Positions 44,168 to 53,211 of a stretch of 64,000 nucleotides of DNA are shown one piece after another. Below the pieces are notes generated by a model that ran no database searches, had not been told where the DNA came from, and saw nothing but the letters and a program-made list of their open reading frames with translations. Location: NCBI GenBank assembly GCA_041497115.1, contig JBGQFW010000012.1:1-64000 (forward strand), given 5' to 3'. A program made the translations under genes and the position numbers. The DNA is from AR5 sp041497115. GTDB taxonomy: Bacteria > Methylomirabilota > Methylomirabilia > Rokubacteriales > CSP1-6. Position 1 is the first letter of the stretch. Each line of letters opens with the position of its first letter.

Positions 44168-45264
44168 TGCCCCGCAAGCTCACGCCCGACATGTGGCTGT
44201 TCGGCGCCGCGGTGATGCTGCTGTCCGCCGGCGTCGTGATGGTCTACTCGGCCAGCGCCATCGTCGCCGCCGACCGCTTCCACGACCCCTACTTCTTCCT
44301 CAAGAAGCAGCTCTTCTGGGCGCTGCTGGGGTCGCTCGCGATGCTGGCCGCCGTGCGCGTGGACTACCGCCGGCTGGAGCGCTTCGTGCTGCCGGCGCTG
44401 GTCGTGGCCGGCGTGCTGCTCGTGCTGGTGCTGGTGCCGCCCATCGGCCAGGCGATCAACGGCACCCGGCGTTGGCTCCGCCTGGGGCCGGTGTCGTTCC
44501 AGCCCGCCGAGCTGGCGAAGCTGACGCTCGTCTTCTACCTGGCCGCGTTCGTCGCGCGCCGCCCCGAGCGGCTCACCGACGTGCGGCGCGGGCTGCTGCC
44601 GCCGCTGGCGGTGGCGGGCGCCTTCGCCGGCCTCGTGCTGCTGCAGCCCGACCTCGGCAACTGCCTCACGCTGGTGGCACTGACGTTTGGGCTGCTCTAT
44701 CTGGCCGGCAGCCCCGTGCGGTACCTGGCGTGGGCCATCGCGCCGGCGCTGCCGCTGCTCGTCGTGGCGGTCTACGCGGCTCCCTACCGGCTGCGCCGCA
44801 TCACCGCGTTCTGGGATCCGTGGTCGGATCCGCGCGGCAGCGGGTTTCAGATCATCCAGTCGTGGCTGGCGTTCGGCAACGGCGGCCTGCTCGGCCAGGG
44901 CATCGGCGCCTCCCGGCAGAAGCTCTTCTACCTTCCAGAAGCGCATACCGACTTCATCTTTGCCGTCGTCGGCGAGGAGCTCGGCTTCATCGGCGCCGCC
45001 GCCTTCGTCGCGCTCTTCGCGATCGTCATCTGGCGCGGACTGCGCATCGGACTCCGGACGTCCGAGCCCTTCGGCGCCTACCTCGCCCTCGGCATCACGC
45101 TGCTGATCGCCACGCAGACGCTCGTCAACCTGGGCGTCGTCACCGGGCTGCTGCCCACCAAGGGGCTGCCGCTGCCGTTCATCTCGTTCGGCGGCTCCGC
45201 GCTCTCGATGACGATGGTCTCCACCGGGGTGCTCCTCAACATCTCCCAGCACGCCCATGTTTAA
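44167..45264 (+). CDS. ftsW: Septal peptidoglycan polymerase FtsW
   Basis: ATG 44167 gives 365 residues with about ten membrane helices. SAGVVMVYSAS, RRWLRLGPVSFQPAELAKL and the C-terminal TKGLPLPFISFGGSALSM are SEDS-family signatures; the conserved Asp in the extracellular loop fits LLQPDLGNCLT. It polymerises lipid II together with FtsI. Its stop lies eight bases inside murC; the murG gene usual at this place is missing. Confidence 0.95.
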   Translation: MPRKLTPDMWLFGAAVMLLSAGVVMVYSASAIVAADRFHDPYFFLKKQLFWALLGSLAMLAAVRVDYRRLERFVLPALVVAGVLLVLVLVPPIGQAINGTRRWLRLGPVSFQPAELAKLTLVFYLAAFVARRPERLTDVRRGLLPPLAVAGAFAGLVLLQPDLGNCLTLVALTFGLLYLAGSPVRYLAWAIAPALPLLVVAVYAAPYRLRRITAFWDPWSDPRGSGFQIIQSWLAFGNGGLLGQGIGASRQKLFYLPEAHTDFIFAVVGEELGFIGAAAFVALFAIVIWRGLRIGLRTSEPFGAYLALGITLLIATQTLVNLGVVTGLLPTKGLPLPFISFGGSALSMTMVSTGVLLNISQHAHV

Positions 45265-46651
45265 GCGCTACCAGCAGATCCACTTCGTGGGCATCGGCGG
45301 CATCGGGATGTCCGGCATCGCCGAGATCCTCCTGAACCTCGGCTACCGGGTCACCGGCTCCGACCGCAAGCGCAGCGAGACGATCGAGCGGCTGGAGCAG
45401 ATGGGCGCCAAGGTCTTCATCGGTCACCAGGCCTCCAACGTCGAGGGCGCGCACGTCGTCGTCTACTCCTCGGCGGTCACCCGCGACAACGTGGAGCTGC
45501 AGACGGCCCACCAGCGGCAGGTGCCGATCATTCCCCGGGCCGAGATGCTCGCCGAGCTGATGCGGCTCAAGTACGGGATCGCCGTCGCCGGCACCCACGG
45601 CAAGACCACCACCACGTCGCTGGTCGGCGCCGTGCTGTCGGAGGGGCGCTACGACCCGACCATCGTCGTCGGCGGGCGCGTCATCAACCTCGGCTCCAAC
45701 GCGCGGCTCGGCCAGGGCGAGTACCTGGTGGCCGAGGCCGACGAGTCGGACGGCTCGTTCCTCAAGCTGGCGCCGACGATCGCGGTGGTGACGACGATCG
45801 ACGCCGAGCACCTCGACCACTACGGCTCCCTCGACGCCATCTGCGAGGCGTTCCTGACCTTCGTCAACAAGGTGCCCTTCTACGGCTCGGCGGTGCTGTG
45901 CCTGGACCAGCCGAACATCCAGATGCTGCTGCCCCGCGTGGAGAAGCGGGTGATCACCTACGGCCTCGAGTCGAGCGCCGACCTCGTGGGCCGCCGGCTC
46001 GCGCTGGCGGGCATGACCAGCCGCTTCGAGGTCCACCAGCGCGGCACGCGGCTGGGCGAGTGCGTGTTGCAAATCCCCGGCCGCCACAACGTCCTCAACG
46101 CGCTGGCGGCGATCGCCGTGGGGCTCGACCTCGAGATCCCCTTCGTGACCATCCAGAAGGCGCTGGCCGGCTTCGCCGGCGTGCAGCGCCGCTTCCAGAT
46201 CCGTGGCAAGGCGGCCGGCGTGACCGTCGTCGACGACTACGGTCACCACCCCGCCGAGATCCGCGCGACCCTCGCCGCCGCCAAGGCCGGGTTCGACAGC
46301 CGGGTCGTCACGGTGTTTCAGCCGCACCGCTACACGCGCACGCAGGCGCTGCGCCAGGACTTCCTCACCGCGTTCAACCAGGCCGACGTGCTCATCGTGA
46401 TGGACATTTACGCGGCGGGCGAGCCGCCCATCCCCGGCGTCAGCGCCGAGGACCTGGCCGAGGGCATCCGCGCCCACGGCCACCGCAACGTGACGTTCCT
46501 CGGCAGCGACCGGGCGCGCGTCGCCGACTACGTGTGCGAGATCAGCCGGCCGGGGGACCTCGTGGTGACCCTGGGGGCCGGCGACGTGAGCCAGCTGGGG
46601 CCGGACATTCTGCGACGGCTCGAAGCCGAGTCGCCGAATGGGGGGAGATAA
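45257..46651 (+). CDS. murC: UDP-N-acetylmuramate--L-alanine ligase MurC
   Basis: ATG 45257 starts inside the ftsW end and gives 464 residues. The N-terminal HFVGIGGIGMSGIAEIL and the P-loop AGTHGKTTTTSL are typical, with the TIDAEHLDHYG and DDYGHHPAEI boxes following. The HHP box helps to separate MurC from the other ligases. It adds L-alanine to UDP-MurNAc, the first peptide step. Confidence 0.97.
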   Translation: MFKRYQQIHFVGIGGIGMSGIAEILLNLGYRVTGSDRKRSETIERLEQMGAKVFIGHQASNVEGAHVVVYSSAVTRDNVELQTAHQRQVPIIPRAEMLAELMRLKYGIAVAGTHGKTTTTSLVGAVLSEGRYDPTIVVGGRVINLGSNARLGQGEYLVAEADESDGSFLKLAPTIAVVTTIDAEHLDHYGSLDAICEAFLTFVNKVPFYGSAVLCLDQPNIQMLLPRVEKRVITYGLESSADLVGRRLALAGMTSRFEVHQRGTRLGECVLQIPGRHNVLNALAAIAVGLDLEIPFVTIQKALAGFAGVQRRFQIRGKAAGVTVVDDYGHHPAEIRATLAAAKAGFDSRVVTVFQPHRYTRTQALRQDFLTAFNQADVLIVMDIYAAGEPPIPGVSAEDLAEGIRAHGHRNVTFLGSDRARVADYVCEISRPGDLVVTLGAGDVSQLGPDILRRLEAESPNGGR

Positions 46652-47527
46652 ATGCTAGGAGAGATCCGGGGGGAAGTGCGCTTCAAGGAGCCCCTGAGCT
46701 TCCATACCTCGCTGCGCATCGGCGGGGGGGCCGACATCTTCGTCGTGCCGCAGGACGTGGACGACATCCGCCATGCGCTGATGTTCGCCGAGCGCGAGCA
46801 GCTGCCCGTCGCCGTGGTCGGCGGCGGCAACAACCTGCTCGTCAGGGACCGCGGCATCCGCGGCGTGATCCTCAAGCTCGAGGGGTGCCTCGGCCGCGCC
46901 GAGTTCCACGGCGAGGAGGCGGTGGCCGGCGCCGGCGTCAGCCTGTCCGCGCTCATCCGCGAGGCGGCCGCCCTCAACCTGGGCGGCATCGAGGCGCTCG
47001 TCGGGATCCCCGCGACGATCGGCGGCGCGCTGGCGATGAACGCCGGCACCGCTGACGGCGCCATCGGCGACTTCGTCAGCGCGGTGTACTTCCTCCACCC
47101 CGACGGCTCGATCGGCGAGTTCAAGCCGGGCAGCGGCACCGCGTTCGACCAGTTCCACGCCCCGCGCGGCGCCGTGCTCGTCGGCTGCCGCCTGCAGTTC
47201 CACCGCCGCCCGCTCGCCGAGATCCAGAAGGACATCCGGCAGCGGCTCAAGGTGAAGAAGTCCACCCAGCCGCTCGCGCTCGCCTCGGTCGGCTGCGTGT
47301 GGAAGAACCCCGGCGCCGACTCGGCGACGCGGCTGATCGAGAAGGCCGGGCTCAAGGGCAAGCGCATCAACGGCGCCGAGATCTCCTCCAAGCACGCCAA
47401 CTTCATCGTCAATCGCGGCGGCGCGATGGCCGCCGACGTGCTGGCGCTGATGGAGATCACGCGCGAGCGCGTGCACGCGCACTTCGGCGTGACCCTCGAG
47501 CCGGAGATCCGGGTCCTCGGTGAGTAG
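46652..47527 (+). CDS. murB: UDP-N-acetylenolpyruvoylglucosamine reductase MurB
   Basis: ATG 46652 directly follows the murC stop with GGGGGAG as ribosome site; 291 residues. The FAD-binding VVGGGNNLLVRDRGIRGVI and GIPATIGGALAMNAG are readable, with SVGCVWKNP carrying the short-form (type II) active-site loop and AEISSKHANFIVN near the end. It reduces the enolpyruvyl group to make UDP-MurNAc. The stop overlaps ftsQ by eight bases. Confidence 0.97.
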   Translation: MLGEIRGEVRFKEPLSFHTSLRIGGGADIFVVPQDVDDIRHALMFAEREQLPVAVVGGGNNLLVRDRGIRGVILKLEGCLGRAEFHGEEAVAGAGVSLSALIREAAALNLGGIEALVGIPATIGGALAMNAGTADGAIGDFVSAVYFLHPDGSIGEFKPGSGTAFDQFHAPRGAVLVGCRLQFHRRPLAEIQKDIRQRLKVKKSTQPLALASVGCVWKNPGADSATRLIEKAGLKGKRINGAEISSKHANFIVNRGGAMAADVLALMEITRERVHAHFGVTLEPEIRVLGE

Positions 47528-48368
47528 AAGCCTCATCTCTCCGCGCGGGCGGCCGCCCGCGCTGGCCGACGTGGGCCGCGGGCCGGCCGCGGTGGCGGGC
47601 CAGCGGGTGGGCCGCGTGCGCCGCCGGCGGCCCGGGCGGCCGCGCCGCTGGCTGCGCGCGCTCGGCGCGCTGGCGGTGGCGGCCTCCGCCGCGGCGGCGG
47701 TCGCGCTGGCCGCCCACTGGGCGCTCACCTCGCCGCGCTTCGCCGTCACCGCCGTCGAGGTGCGCGGCGCCTCCCGGGTACCGCCCCAGCGCATCCTGGA
47801 GGTCTCCGGCATCGTGCACGGCGCCAACCTCTGGCGCATCAATCCCGATCACGTGCGCGCACGGCTGGAGGAGCTGCCGGAGATCCGCCGCGCCGACGTC
47901 GTGCGCGAGCTGCCCAACCGCGTGTCCATCGTGGTGGAGGAGCGCCGGCCGTTCACGCTCGTGCACGCCGCCCGCCTGCACTGGCTCGACGAGGAGGGGC
48001 GCGTGCTGGGCGAGGAGCCGCACGCGGTCGCGCCGGCGGTGCCGGTGATCAGCGGCCTCAGCGAGGAGGAGCTGGCCACCATGCGCACCGCGCCCACCCC
48101 GCGCGCGCGCGCCGCGATCACGCTGATCCGCGCGCTGCTGCGCACGGACAGCGCGCTGGCCGCCGAGATCTCGGAGATCGACATGAGCCGCCCGGAGGGG
48201 CCGGTGCTCTACACGGTGGACGGCGTCGAGGTGCGGCTGGGCAACGAGGACTGGGACGAGCGGCTGGCGCGGCTGGAGGGGGTGCTCGGCCAGGTGGCGA
48301 CCCAGGACGTGCGCGGGGTGGACCTGCGCTTCCGCGACCAGGTGGTGCTCCGGAGAGCGAGCCAATGA
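47520..48368 (+). CDS. ftsQ: Cell division protein FtsQ
   Basis: GTG 47520 gives 282 residues. An unusually long, Arg/Pro-rich cytoplasmic head of about 45 residues precedes one membrane helix (LGALAVAASAAAAVALAAHWAL). The POTRA domain (FAVTAVEVRGASRVPPQRIL) and the FtsQ beta domain (RVSIVVEERRPFTL and onward) follow. It connects FtsL/FtsB to the rest of the divisome. Order before ftsA and ftsZ is standard. Confidence 0.93.
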   Translation: MSRSLISPRGRPPALADVGRGPAAVAGQRVGRVRRRRPGRPRRWLRALGALAVAASAAAAVALAAHWALTSPRFAVTAVEVRGASRVPPQRILEVSGIVHGANLWRINPDHVRARLEELPEIRRADVVRELPNRVSIVVEERRPFTLVHAARLHWLDEEGRVLGEEPHAVAPAVPVISGLSEEELATMRTAPTPRARAAITLIRALLRTDSALAAEISEIDMSRPEGPVLYTVDGVEVRLGNEDWDERLARLEGVLGQVATQDVRGVDLRFRDQVVLRRASQ

Positions 48369-49612
48369 GAAAGAGCAAGGCGCCCGAGCTCATCGTCGGC
48401 CTCGACGTCGGCACCACCAAGATCTGCGCGGTGATCGGCGAGCCCCGGCCGGGCGGCAGCCTCGACATCATCGGCGTCGGCAACGCGCCCTCGCGCGGGC
48501 TGCGCCGCGGCGTGGTCGTCAACATCGACTCCACCGTGGAGGCGATCAAGCAGGCGATCGCCGAGGCCGAGCAGATGGCCGGCGCCGAGGTGTCGCGCGT
48601 GTACGCCGGCGTGGCGGGCGGCCACATCCGCTCGCTGAACAGCCGCGGCGTGGTGGCGGTGTCGGGGCGCGAGCGCGAGGTGAGCCCGGTGGACGTCGAG
48701 CGCGCGGTGGACGCCGCCCGCGCGATCAACGTGTCGCAGGACCGCGAGATCATCCACGTGCTGCCGCAGACGTTCATGGTGGACGACGCCGACGGCGTGC
48801 GGGAGCCGCTCGGCATGTCGGGGGTGCGGCTGGAGGTCGAGGTGCACATCGTCACCGCCGCCGTCACCTCCGTGCAGAACGTCGTGCGCTCGGTCAACCG
48901 CGCCGGCCTCGCGGTGCAGGACATCGTGCTGGAGCCGATCGCCTCCGCCGAGGCCGTGCTGTGCCCCGACGAGAAGGAGCTGGGCGTCGTCCTCATCGAC
49001 ATCGGCGGCGGCACCACCGACATGGCGCTCTTCCGCGACGGCGCCGTCTGGCACACCGCGGTGCTGCCGCTCGGCGGCGATCACATCACCAACGACGTGG
49101 CGGTGGGACTGCGCACGCCGATGGCCGACGCGGAGGCGCTCAAGAAGGGGTACGGCTGCGCGCTGACCTCGCTGGTGCCCGCCGAGGAGACGGTGGACGT
49201 GCCGTCGGTCGGCGGCCGCAAGCCGCGCCAGCTCTCGCGCCAGGTGCTCTCGGAGATCATCCAGCCGCGCGTCGAGGAGATCTTCACGCTGGTCGTGCGC
49301 GAGCTCGCGCGGGCCGGCTTCCCGGACGCCGCTACCGCCGGCGTGGTCGTCACCGGCGGCAGCTCGATCATGGAGGGGGTGCCCGAGCTGGCCGAGGCGG
49401 TCTTCGACCTGCCGGTGCGCCGCGGCGTGCCCGACGAGGTGGGCGGTCTCGCCGATGTCGTGCGCAGCCCGATCTACGCGACCGGCGTGGGGCTGGCGCT
49501 CTACGGCGCCCGCCGGCAGGCGAGCGGCGCCCTCGCGCTGGACCTCGACGACCGCGCCGTGCTGGCGCGGATCGGCCGGCGACTGGCCGGATGGTTCGGT
49601 GAGATTTTCTAA
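48365..49612 (+). CDS. ftsA: Cell division protein FtsA
   Basis: ATG 48365 overlaps the ftsQ stop; 415 residues. The actin-fold nucleotide site is seen in VGLDVGTTKICAVIGE and VVLIDIGGGTTDMALF, and GVVVTGGSSIMEGV forms the third phosphate or adenosine loop. The C-terminus ends with RRLAGWFGEIF, an amphipathic helix for membrane binding. It tethers FtsZ filaments to the membrane. Confidence 0.97.
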   Translation: MRKSKAPELIVGLDVGTTKICAVIGEPRPGGSLDIIGVGNAPSRGLRRGVVVNIDSTVEAIKQAIAEAEQMAGAEVSRVYAGVAGGHIRSLNSRGVVAVSGREREVSPVDVERAVDAARAINVSQDREIIHVLPQTFMVDDADGVREPLGMSGVRLEVEVHIVTAAVTSVQNVVRSVNRAGLAVQDIVLEPIASAEAVLCPDEKELGVVLIDIGGGTTDMALFRDGAVWHTAVLPLGGDHITNDVAVGLRTPMADAEALKKGYGCALTSLVPAEETVDVPSVGGRKPRQLSRQVLSEIIQPRVEEIFTLVVRELARAGFPDAATAGVVVTGGSSIMEGVPELAEAVFDLPVRRGVPDEVGGLADVVRSPIYATGVGLALYGARRQASGALALDLDDRAVLARIGRRLAGWFGEIF

Positions 49613-49713
49613 CGATAGTGGTTCCTCGACCCAGCCGCCGCTGTTTGCGCCCGGCCCGGTGGTCGAGGGGACGCGACGACGCGCGCGACGAACGCGACGC
49701 AGCGCAAATTCAC

Positions 49714-49722
49714 AGGAGGAGG
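49714..49722 (+). promoter_or_regulatory. Strong ribosome binding site of ftsZ
   Basis: AGGAGGAGG ends eight bases before ATG 49731. It fixes the ftsZ start and is the strongest site in the cluster, consistent with the high FtsZ level required. Confidence 0.7.
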
Positions 49723-49730
49723 ACGTCTCG

Positions 49731-50891
49731 ATGACGGATCGGACACGGCGCCCGCTCTTCGAGCTCGAAGAGGTGGTGCAGGCGGCGAAGATCAAGGTGA
49801 TCGGCCTCGGCGGCGGCGGCGGCAACGCGGTGAGCCGCATGCTGGCGGCCGACTTCATCGGGGTCGAGTTCATCGTCGCCAACACCGACGTGCAGGCCCT
49901 GCGCGCCTCGCCGGCGCCGGTGAAGATCCAGCTGGGCAGCAAGCTCACGCAGGGGCTGGGGGCCGGATCGAATCCTGAAGTCGGCCGCGACGCCGCCCTG
50001 GAAGATCCCGAGGCGATCACCCGCCTGCTCGCCGGCGCCGACATGGTGTTCATCACCGCCGGGCTCGGCGGCGGCACCGGCACCGGCTCGGCGCCGGTCG
50101 TCGCGTCGCTGGCCAAGGACCTCGGCATCCTCACGGTGGCGGTGGTGACGCGGCCGTTCACCTTCGAGGGCAAGAAGCGGCTGGTGCAGGCCGAGGCCGG
50201 ACTCGAGGCGCTGCGCGGCGTGGTGGACACGCTGATCGCGATTCCCAACCAGCGGCTGCTGGCCGTCGTGGACCGCGGCACCCCGCTGCTGGAGGCGTTC
50301 AAGGTGGCCGACACCGTGCTGCAGCAGGCCGTGCAGGGCATCTCCGACCTCATCCTCGTCCCCGGCCTGGTCAACCTCGACTTCGCCGACGTCCGCACGA
50401 TCATGTCCGGCATGGGCATGGCGATGATGGGCACCGGCGTGGGCCGCGGCGAGAACCGCGCGGTGGACGCCGCCCAGAAGGCGATCGCCAGCCCGCTGCT
50501 CGACGACACCTCCATCGACGGCGCCCGGGGCATCCTCATCAACTTCACCGGCGGCCCCGATCTCTCGATCCACGAGCTGGAGGAGGCCGCCCGCCTGGTG
50601 CAGGAGGCCGCCCACGAGGAAGCCAACATCATCTTCGGCGCCGTCATCGACCCGAGCCTCTCCGACGAGGTGCGGATGACGGTCATCGCCACCGGCTTCG
50701 CCGAGCGCAAGCAGGAGTCGTCACCGAGCAAGGTGGTGGACCTGGCGCGCGGTGGGCGTCTCGGCACCCAGCCCGGCGCCGCCGCGGCGTGGCGCCGGCG
50801 GCTGGCCGCCGACGTGCGGGCCGAGAGCGACGACCCGCTCGCCGGCGCCGACTACGACGTGCCCGCGTTCTTGAGGAAACAGGCGGATTGA
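49731..50891 (+). CDS. ftsZ: Cell division protein FtsZ
   Basis: The 386-residue tubulin homologue has IKVIGLGGGGGNAVSRM near residue 23, the GTP signature GLGGGTGTGSAP near 112-123, and the DFADVRTIM catalytic T7-loop region. A disordered linker ends in the conserved tip YDVPAFLRKQAD, which binds FtsA. It forms the Z-ring. A 118-base gap and the strong ribosome site separate it from ftsA. Confidence 0.98.
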   Translation: MTDRTRRPLFELEEVVQAAKIKVIGLGGGGGNAVSRMLAADFIGVEFIVANTDVQALRASPAPVKIQLGSKLTQGLGAGSNPEVGRDAALEDPEAITRLLAGADMVFITAGLGGGTGTGSAPVVASLAKDLGILTVAVVTRPFTFEGKKRLVQAEAGLEALRGVVDTLIAIPNQRLLAVVDRGTPLLEAFKVADTVLQQAVQGISDLILVPGLVNLDFADVRTIMSGMGMAMMGTGVGRGENRAVDAAQKAIASPLLDDTSIDGARGILINFTGGPDLSIHELEEAARLVQEAAHEEANIIFGAVIDPSLSDEVRMTVIATGFAERKQESSPSKVVDLARGGRLGTQPGAAAAWRRRLAADVRAESDDPLAGADYDVPAFLRKQAD

Positions 50892-50896
50892 TCAAC

Positions 50897-50969
50897 GTGG
50901 GGGGCCTCGATCGGGCCCCCCACACCCCCCGAAACGGCTCGGGGCGCCGCGGCGAAGCCGTGGCGCCCC
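50897..50969. repeat. Two-hairpin repeat element, copy C; likely end of the ftsZ transcript
   Basis: GTGGGGGGCC (50897-50906) and GGCCCCCCAC (50914-50923) form a perfect 10-base stem with a seven-base loop. A C-run linker leads to a second hairpin with 13-base arms at 50941-50953 and 50957-50969 around GAA, with one G-T pair. It starts six bases after the ftsZ stop. It has no T run, so terminator function is inferred. Confidence 0.7.
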
Positions 50970-51066
50970 TCGACCCCCCCAGAGCAGGATTGCGCGGGCG
51001 GAGCCCGCGCTCGAAAGCGGCGTCTGGATACGGGCGATGGGATTAGGATGGCGCGGGTGGTGAGAC

Positions 51067-51846
51067 GTGAGTGAGACGCGGATGACGGCGGGGGCGGGGA
51101 CGCGGGTGGTGGGGCATGGGGAGCCGCCGACGTATTTTCGGTTCAGTGGGTTGGCGGCGCTGGGACTGCCGCACATCACGACCACGCGGCACTTTCCCGG
51201 GGTGACGGCGCCCTCGGAGCCGACGGCGCCGTTCAATGCGGGGGCGCGCGATGCCCTGAAGGCCGCCGGGCTCGATCCCGAGCGCGTCGCCTACGCGCGA
51301 CAGGTGCACGGCGCCGAGGTGCTCCGCGCGCCGGCCAACGGCGGGTACGCGGGCACCGGTGACGTCCTGGCGACGAGCGAGCGCGGAGTGCCGCTGGCGA
51401 TCTTCACCGCCGACTGCCTGGCGGTCACGCTGTGGGACTCGATCGCCCACGTGCTGGTCGTCGCGCACGTGGGCTGGCGGGGGACGGCGAAGAGCGCCGT
51501 CGCCGCCGCCGTGCGCGCCGCCGTCGAGGCGGGCGCCCGCGCCGACCAGCTGCACGTCGCCATCGGCCCCTCGATCGGCCCCTGCTGCTACGAGGTGGAC
51601 GAGCCGGTGCTGCGCGACCTCGGCCGCGCCCACGGGCGGCGCGCGCAGGCGTGGCTCGGGCCGGCGCGCGAGGGTCACGCGATGCTCGATCTCTGGGCAG
51701 CCAACGAGGCGCTGCTGGCCGACGCCGGCGTGGACCGCCGCCAGATCGAGAACCCGCGCCTGTGCACCGCCTGCCACCCCGACCTGCTCTACTCCTACCG
51801 CACGCGCAACAACGGCCGGCTCGTCACCGTCGCCGCGCTGCCGTAG
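51067..51846 (+). CDS. pgeF: Peptidoglycan editing factor PgeF (YfiH, laccase-domain family)
   Basis: GTG 51067 gives 259 residues. The zinc-site motifs are present in order: His in QVHGAEVL, Cys in FTADCLAV and His in AHVGWRGT. GPCCYEVD and the C-terminal CTACHPDLLYSYR are further signatures. E. coli YfiH removes muropeptides that wrongly carry L-Ser, made by MurC mischarging. Position right after ftsZ fits. The N-terminus is uncertain; the first 20 residues look weakly conserved. Confidence 0.9.
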   Translation: MSETRMTAGAGTRVVGHGEPPTYFRFSGLAALGLPHITTTRHFPGVTAPSEPTAPFNAGARDALKAAGLDPERVAYARQVHGAEVLRAPANGGYAGTGDVLATSERGVPLAIFTADCLAVTLWDSIAHVLVVAHVGWRGTAKSAVAAAVRAAVEAGARADQLHVAIGPSIGPCCYEVDEPVLRDLGRAHGRRAQAWLGPAREGHAMLDLWAANEALLADAGVDRRQIENPRLCTACHPDLLYSYRTRNNGRLVTVAALP

Positions 51847-51890
51847 TGGTGTATCGAAAGGCAGACGCTCACCATCCGCTGTCCGAGACC

Positions 51891-51896
51891 TAGAAT
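51891..51896 (+). promoter_or_regulatory. Candidate -10 box (TAGAAT) in front of the BrnT-like gene
   Basis: TAGAAT matches TATAAT at five of six positions and ends six bases before ATG 51903. No good -35 box is visible. The message would be leaderless or nearly so. Confidence 0.35.
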
Positions 51897-51902
51897 CATG
51901 GG

Positions 51903-52175
51903 ATGGAGTTCAAGGGGGACGAGAATAAGGCCGAAGAAAACTTCATCAAGCATGGAGTATCCTTTCAAGAGGCAAAGACAATCTTCGACGATCCTCTTCG
52001 TGCAACCGGGTATGACGGCCCTCACTCGGGTGACGAGATTCGCTGGCGAAGCATCGGGTATTCGAACAACAATCGACTGATTGTGGTCAGTCATACTGAG
52101 CGTGAAGGCAAAATGAGGATCATCAGTGCCCGAAGGCCCACGCGAACTGAACGAGAAACGTATGAACGAGGCTAA
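51903..52175 (+). CDS. BrnT family ribonuclease toxin
   Basis: ATG 51903 gives 90 residues, the normal BrnT size. The N-terminal KHGVSFQEAKTIFDDP and the C-terminal MRIISARRPTRTERETYE are the two family signatures (RelE-like fold). BrnT cleaves RNA and is normally silenced by BrnA, encoded just downstream with overlap. Here the downstream overlapping gene is not a normal BrnA but a 319-residue protein. G+C content is visibly lower than in the neighbours, so this pair was probably acquired. Confidence 0.9.
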   Translation: MEFKGDENKAEENFIKHGVSFQEAKTIFDDPLRATGYDGPHSGDEIRWRSIGYSNNNRLIVVSHTEREGKMRIISARRPTRTERETYERG

Positions 52176-53121
52176 GAACCAATCGTCCGAACCATCGGCA
52201 GGCTACAGCTTTGCATTCGCTGCACGAGGCAAGCACTATGGCGGCTCCCAAGATCGCGATGCAGTGGCACTGGCACCGCGAGTCCGCGCTTGGGCTCCGC
52301 TATTCAACTTTCCGTGGCGCGGCGCAAGTGTGCCCATCACGGAAAACGTTTCTATCATCAGCGGCGAATCGTACAAAGGCTACGAGTCCGACGCATTGAA
52401 GCGATTCTTGTCGTTGGAAGAGCTGGATGAATGCCGCGATATCGCATATTGGCTTCAGATAGATCAGTCTTTACGAGACCAAGTATCGATACGTGTTCGG
52501 ATGAACTCATTCCTCCTTGCGTTATGGCTCGCGAGACCGACTCGATCGTATATCGCCTTTCGCTTCGAGGAGGTCGAGGCTGGTGAGCATCTGGCAGCGC
52601 GAATACTCGACAGGTTTCAGTGGATTGAGGGGTATGTCTCTGAGGACTTGTCGGTGGCGGATCTCCAGCACGTTCGAATCTCGCTACCCTCACTGGTGGA
52701 AATTTACGAAGCGTCGCGGCGCCTGCGCAATGCTCTGATGCTGACCTTTCGTGCGCGCGTCTCGAGTGACTGGCAGTCTTCGTATGTCTGCCTTACTGCG
52801 GCGGCGGAGGCGCTACTGACCTATTCTCAAGGTCCCGGCCTCGTGGGTCGGCTCGCCGATGCGTTCTCCCGTCTCACGTCTGCCTCGGACAGTGAACGAA
52901 AGGCACAACGAGATCACTTCAAGCACTTGTACTCGGTGCGATCGAAGATCATGCATGGACGATCGCATGACCGGCGAAATGCGGAAGCGAACCTGCGAGA
53001 TCTTGCTGCGATGGATGACGCGCTTCGCCGACTCTGGAACAAGATTCTTGAGTCAAGTGAGTTGAGGGCGGGGCTGGACGCAGGCGACGAAAGCCGCCTG
53101 AATCTATTCAATGCGTTGTAG
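52162..53121 (+). CDS. HEPN (ApeA-like) protein with an antitoxin-like N-terminus
   Basis: ATG 52162 gives 319 residues and overlaps brnT by 14 bases; GTG 52126 with a nearby GAGG would add 12. Residues of about 15-45 (Tyr-x-Phe, ARGKHYGG, DAVALAPRVRAWAP) look like the RGKY...VVxLxPDV segment of small antitoxins that pair with BrnT-like toxins. The middle is unrecognised. Residues of about 195-285 match the HEPN domain of ApeA-type proteins: SSYVCLTAAAEALL and YSVRSKIMHGRS, with the Arg260-x4-His265 ribonuclease motif intact. Codon use is host-atypical. It could be antitoxin, second toxin or both. Confidence 0.75.
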   Translation: MNEAKNQSSEPSAGYSFAFAARGKHYGGSQDRDAVALAPRVRAWAPLFNFPWRGASVPITENVSIISGESYKGYESDALKRFLSLEELDECRDIAYWLQIDQSLRDQVSIRVRMNSFLLALWLARPTRSYIAFRFEEVEAGEHLAARILDRFQWIEGYVSEDLSVADLQHVRISLPSLVEIYEASRRLRNALMLTFRARVSSDWQSSYVCLTAAAEALLTYSQGPGLVGRLADAFSRLTSASDSERKAQRDHFKHLYSVRSKIMHGRSHDRRNAEANLRDLAAMDDALRRLWNKILESSELRAGLDAGDESRLNLFNAL

Positions 53122-53211
53122 CCCTTAGCGCGGGCAGCGATAACGAACGTCGGCGCCACGCACGGCCCCATCGCCTTCGCCGCGCGCTCCGAGAATAGCA
53201 AATCCGCGTGC

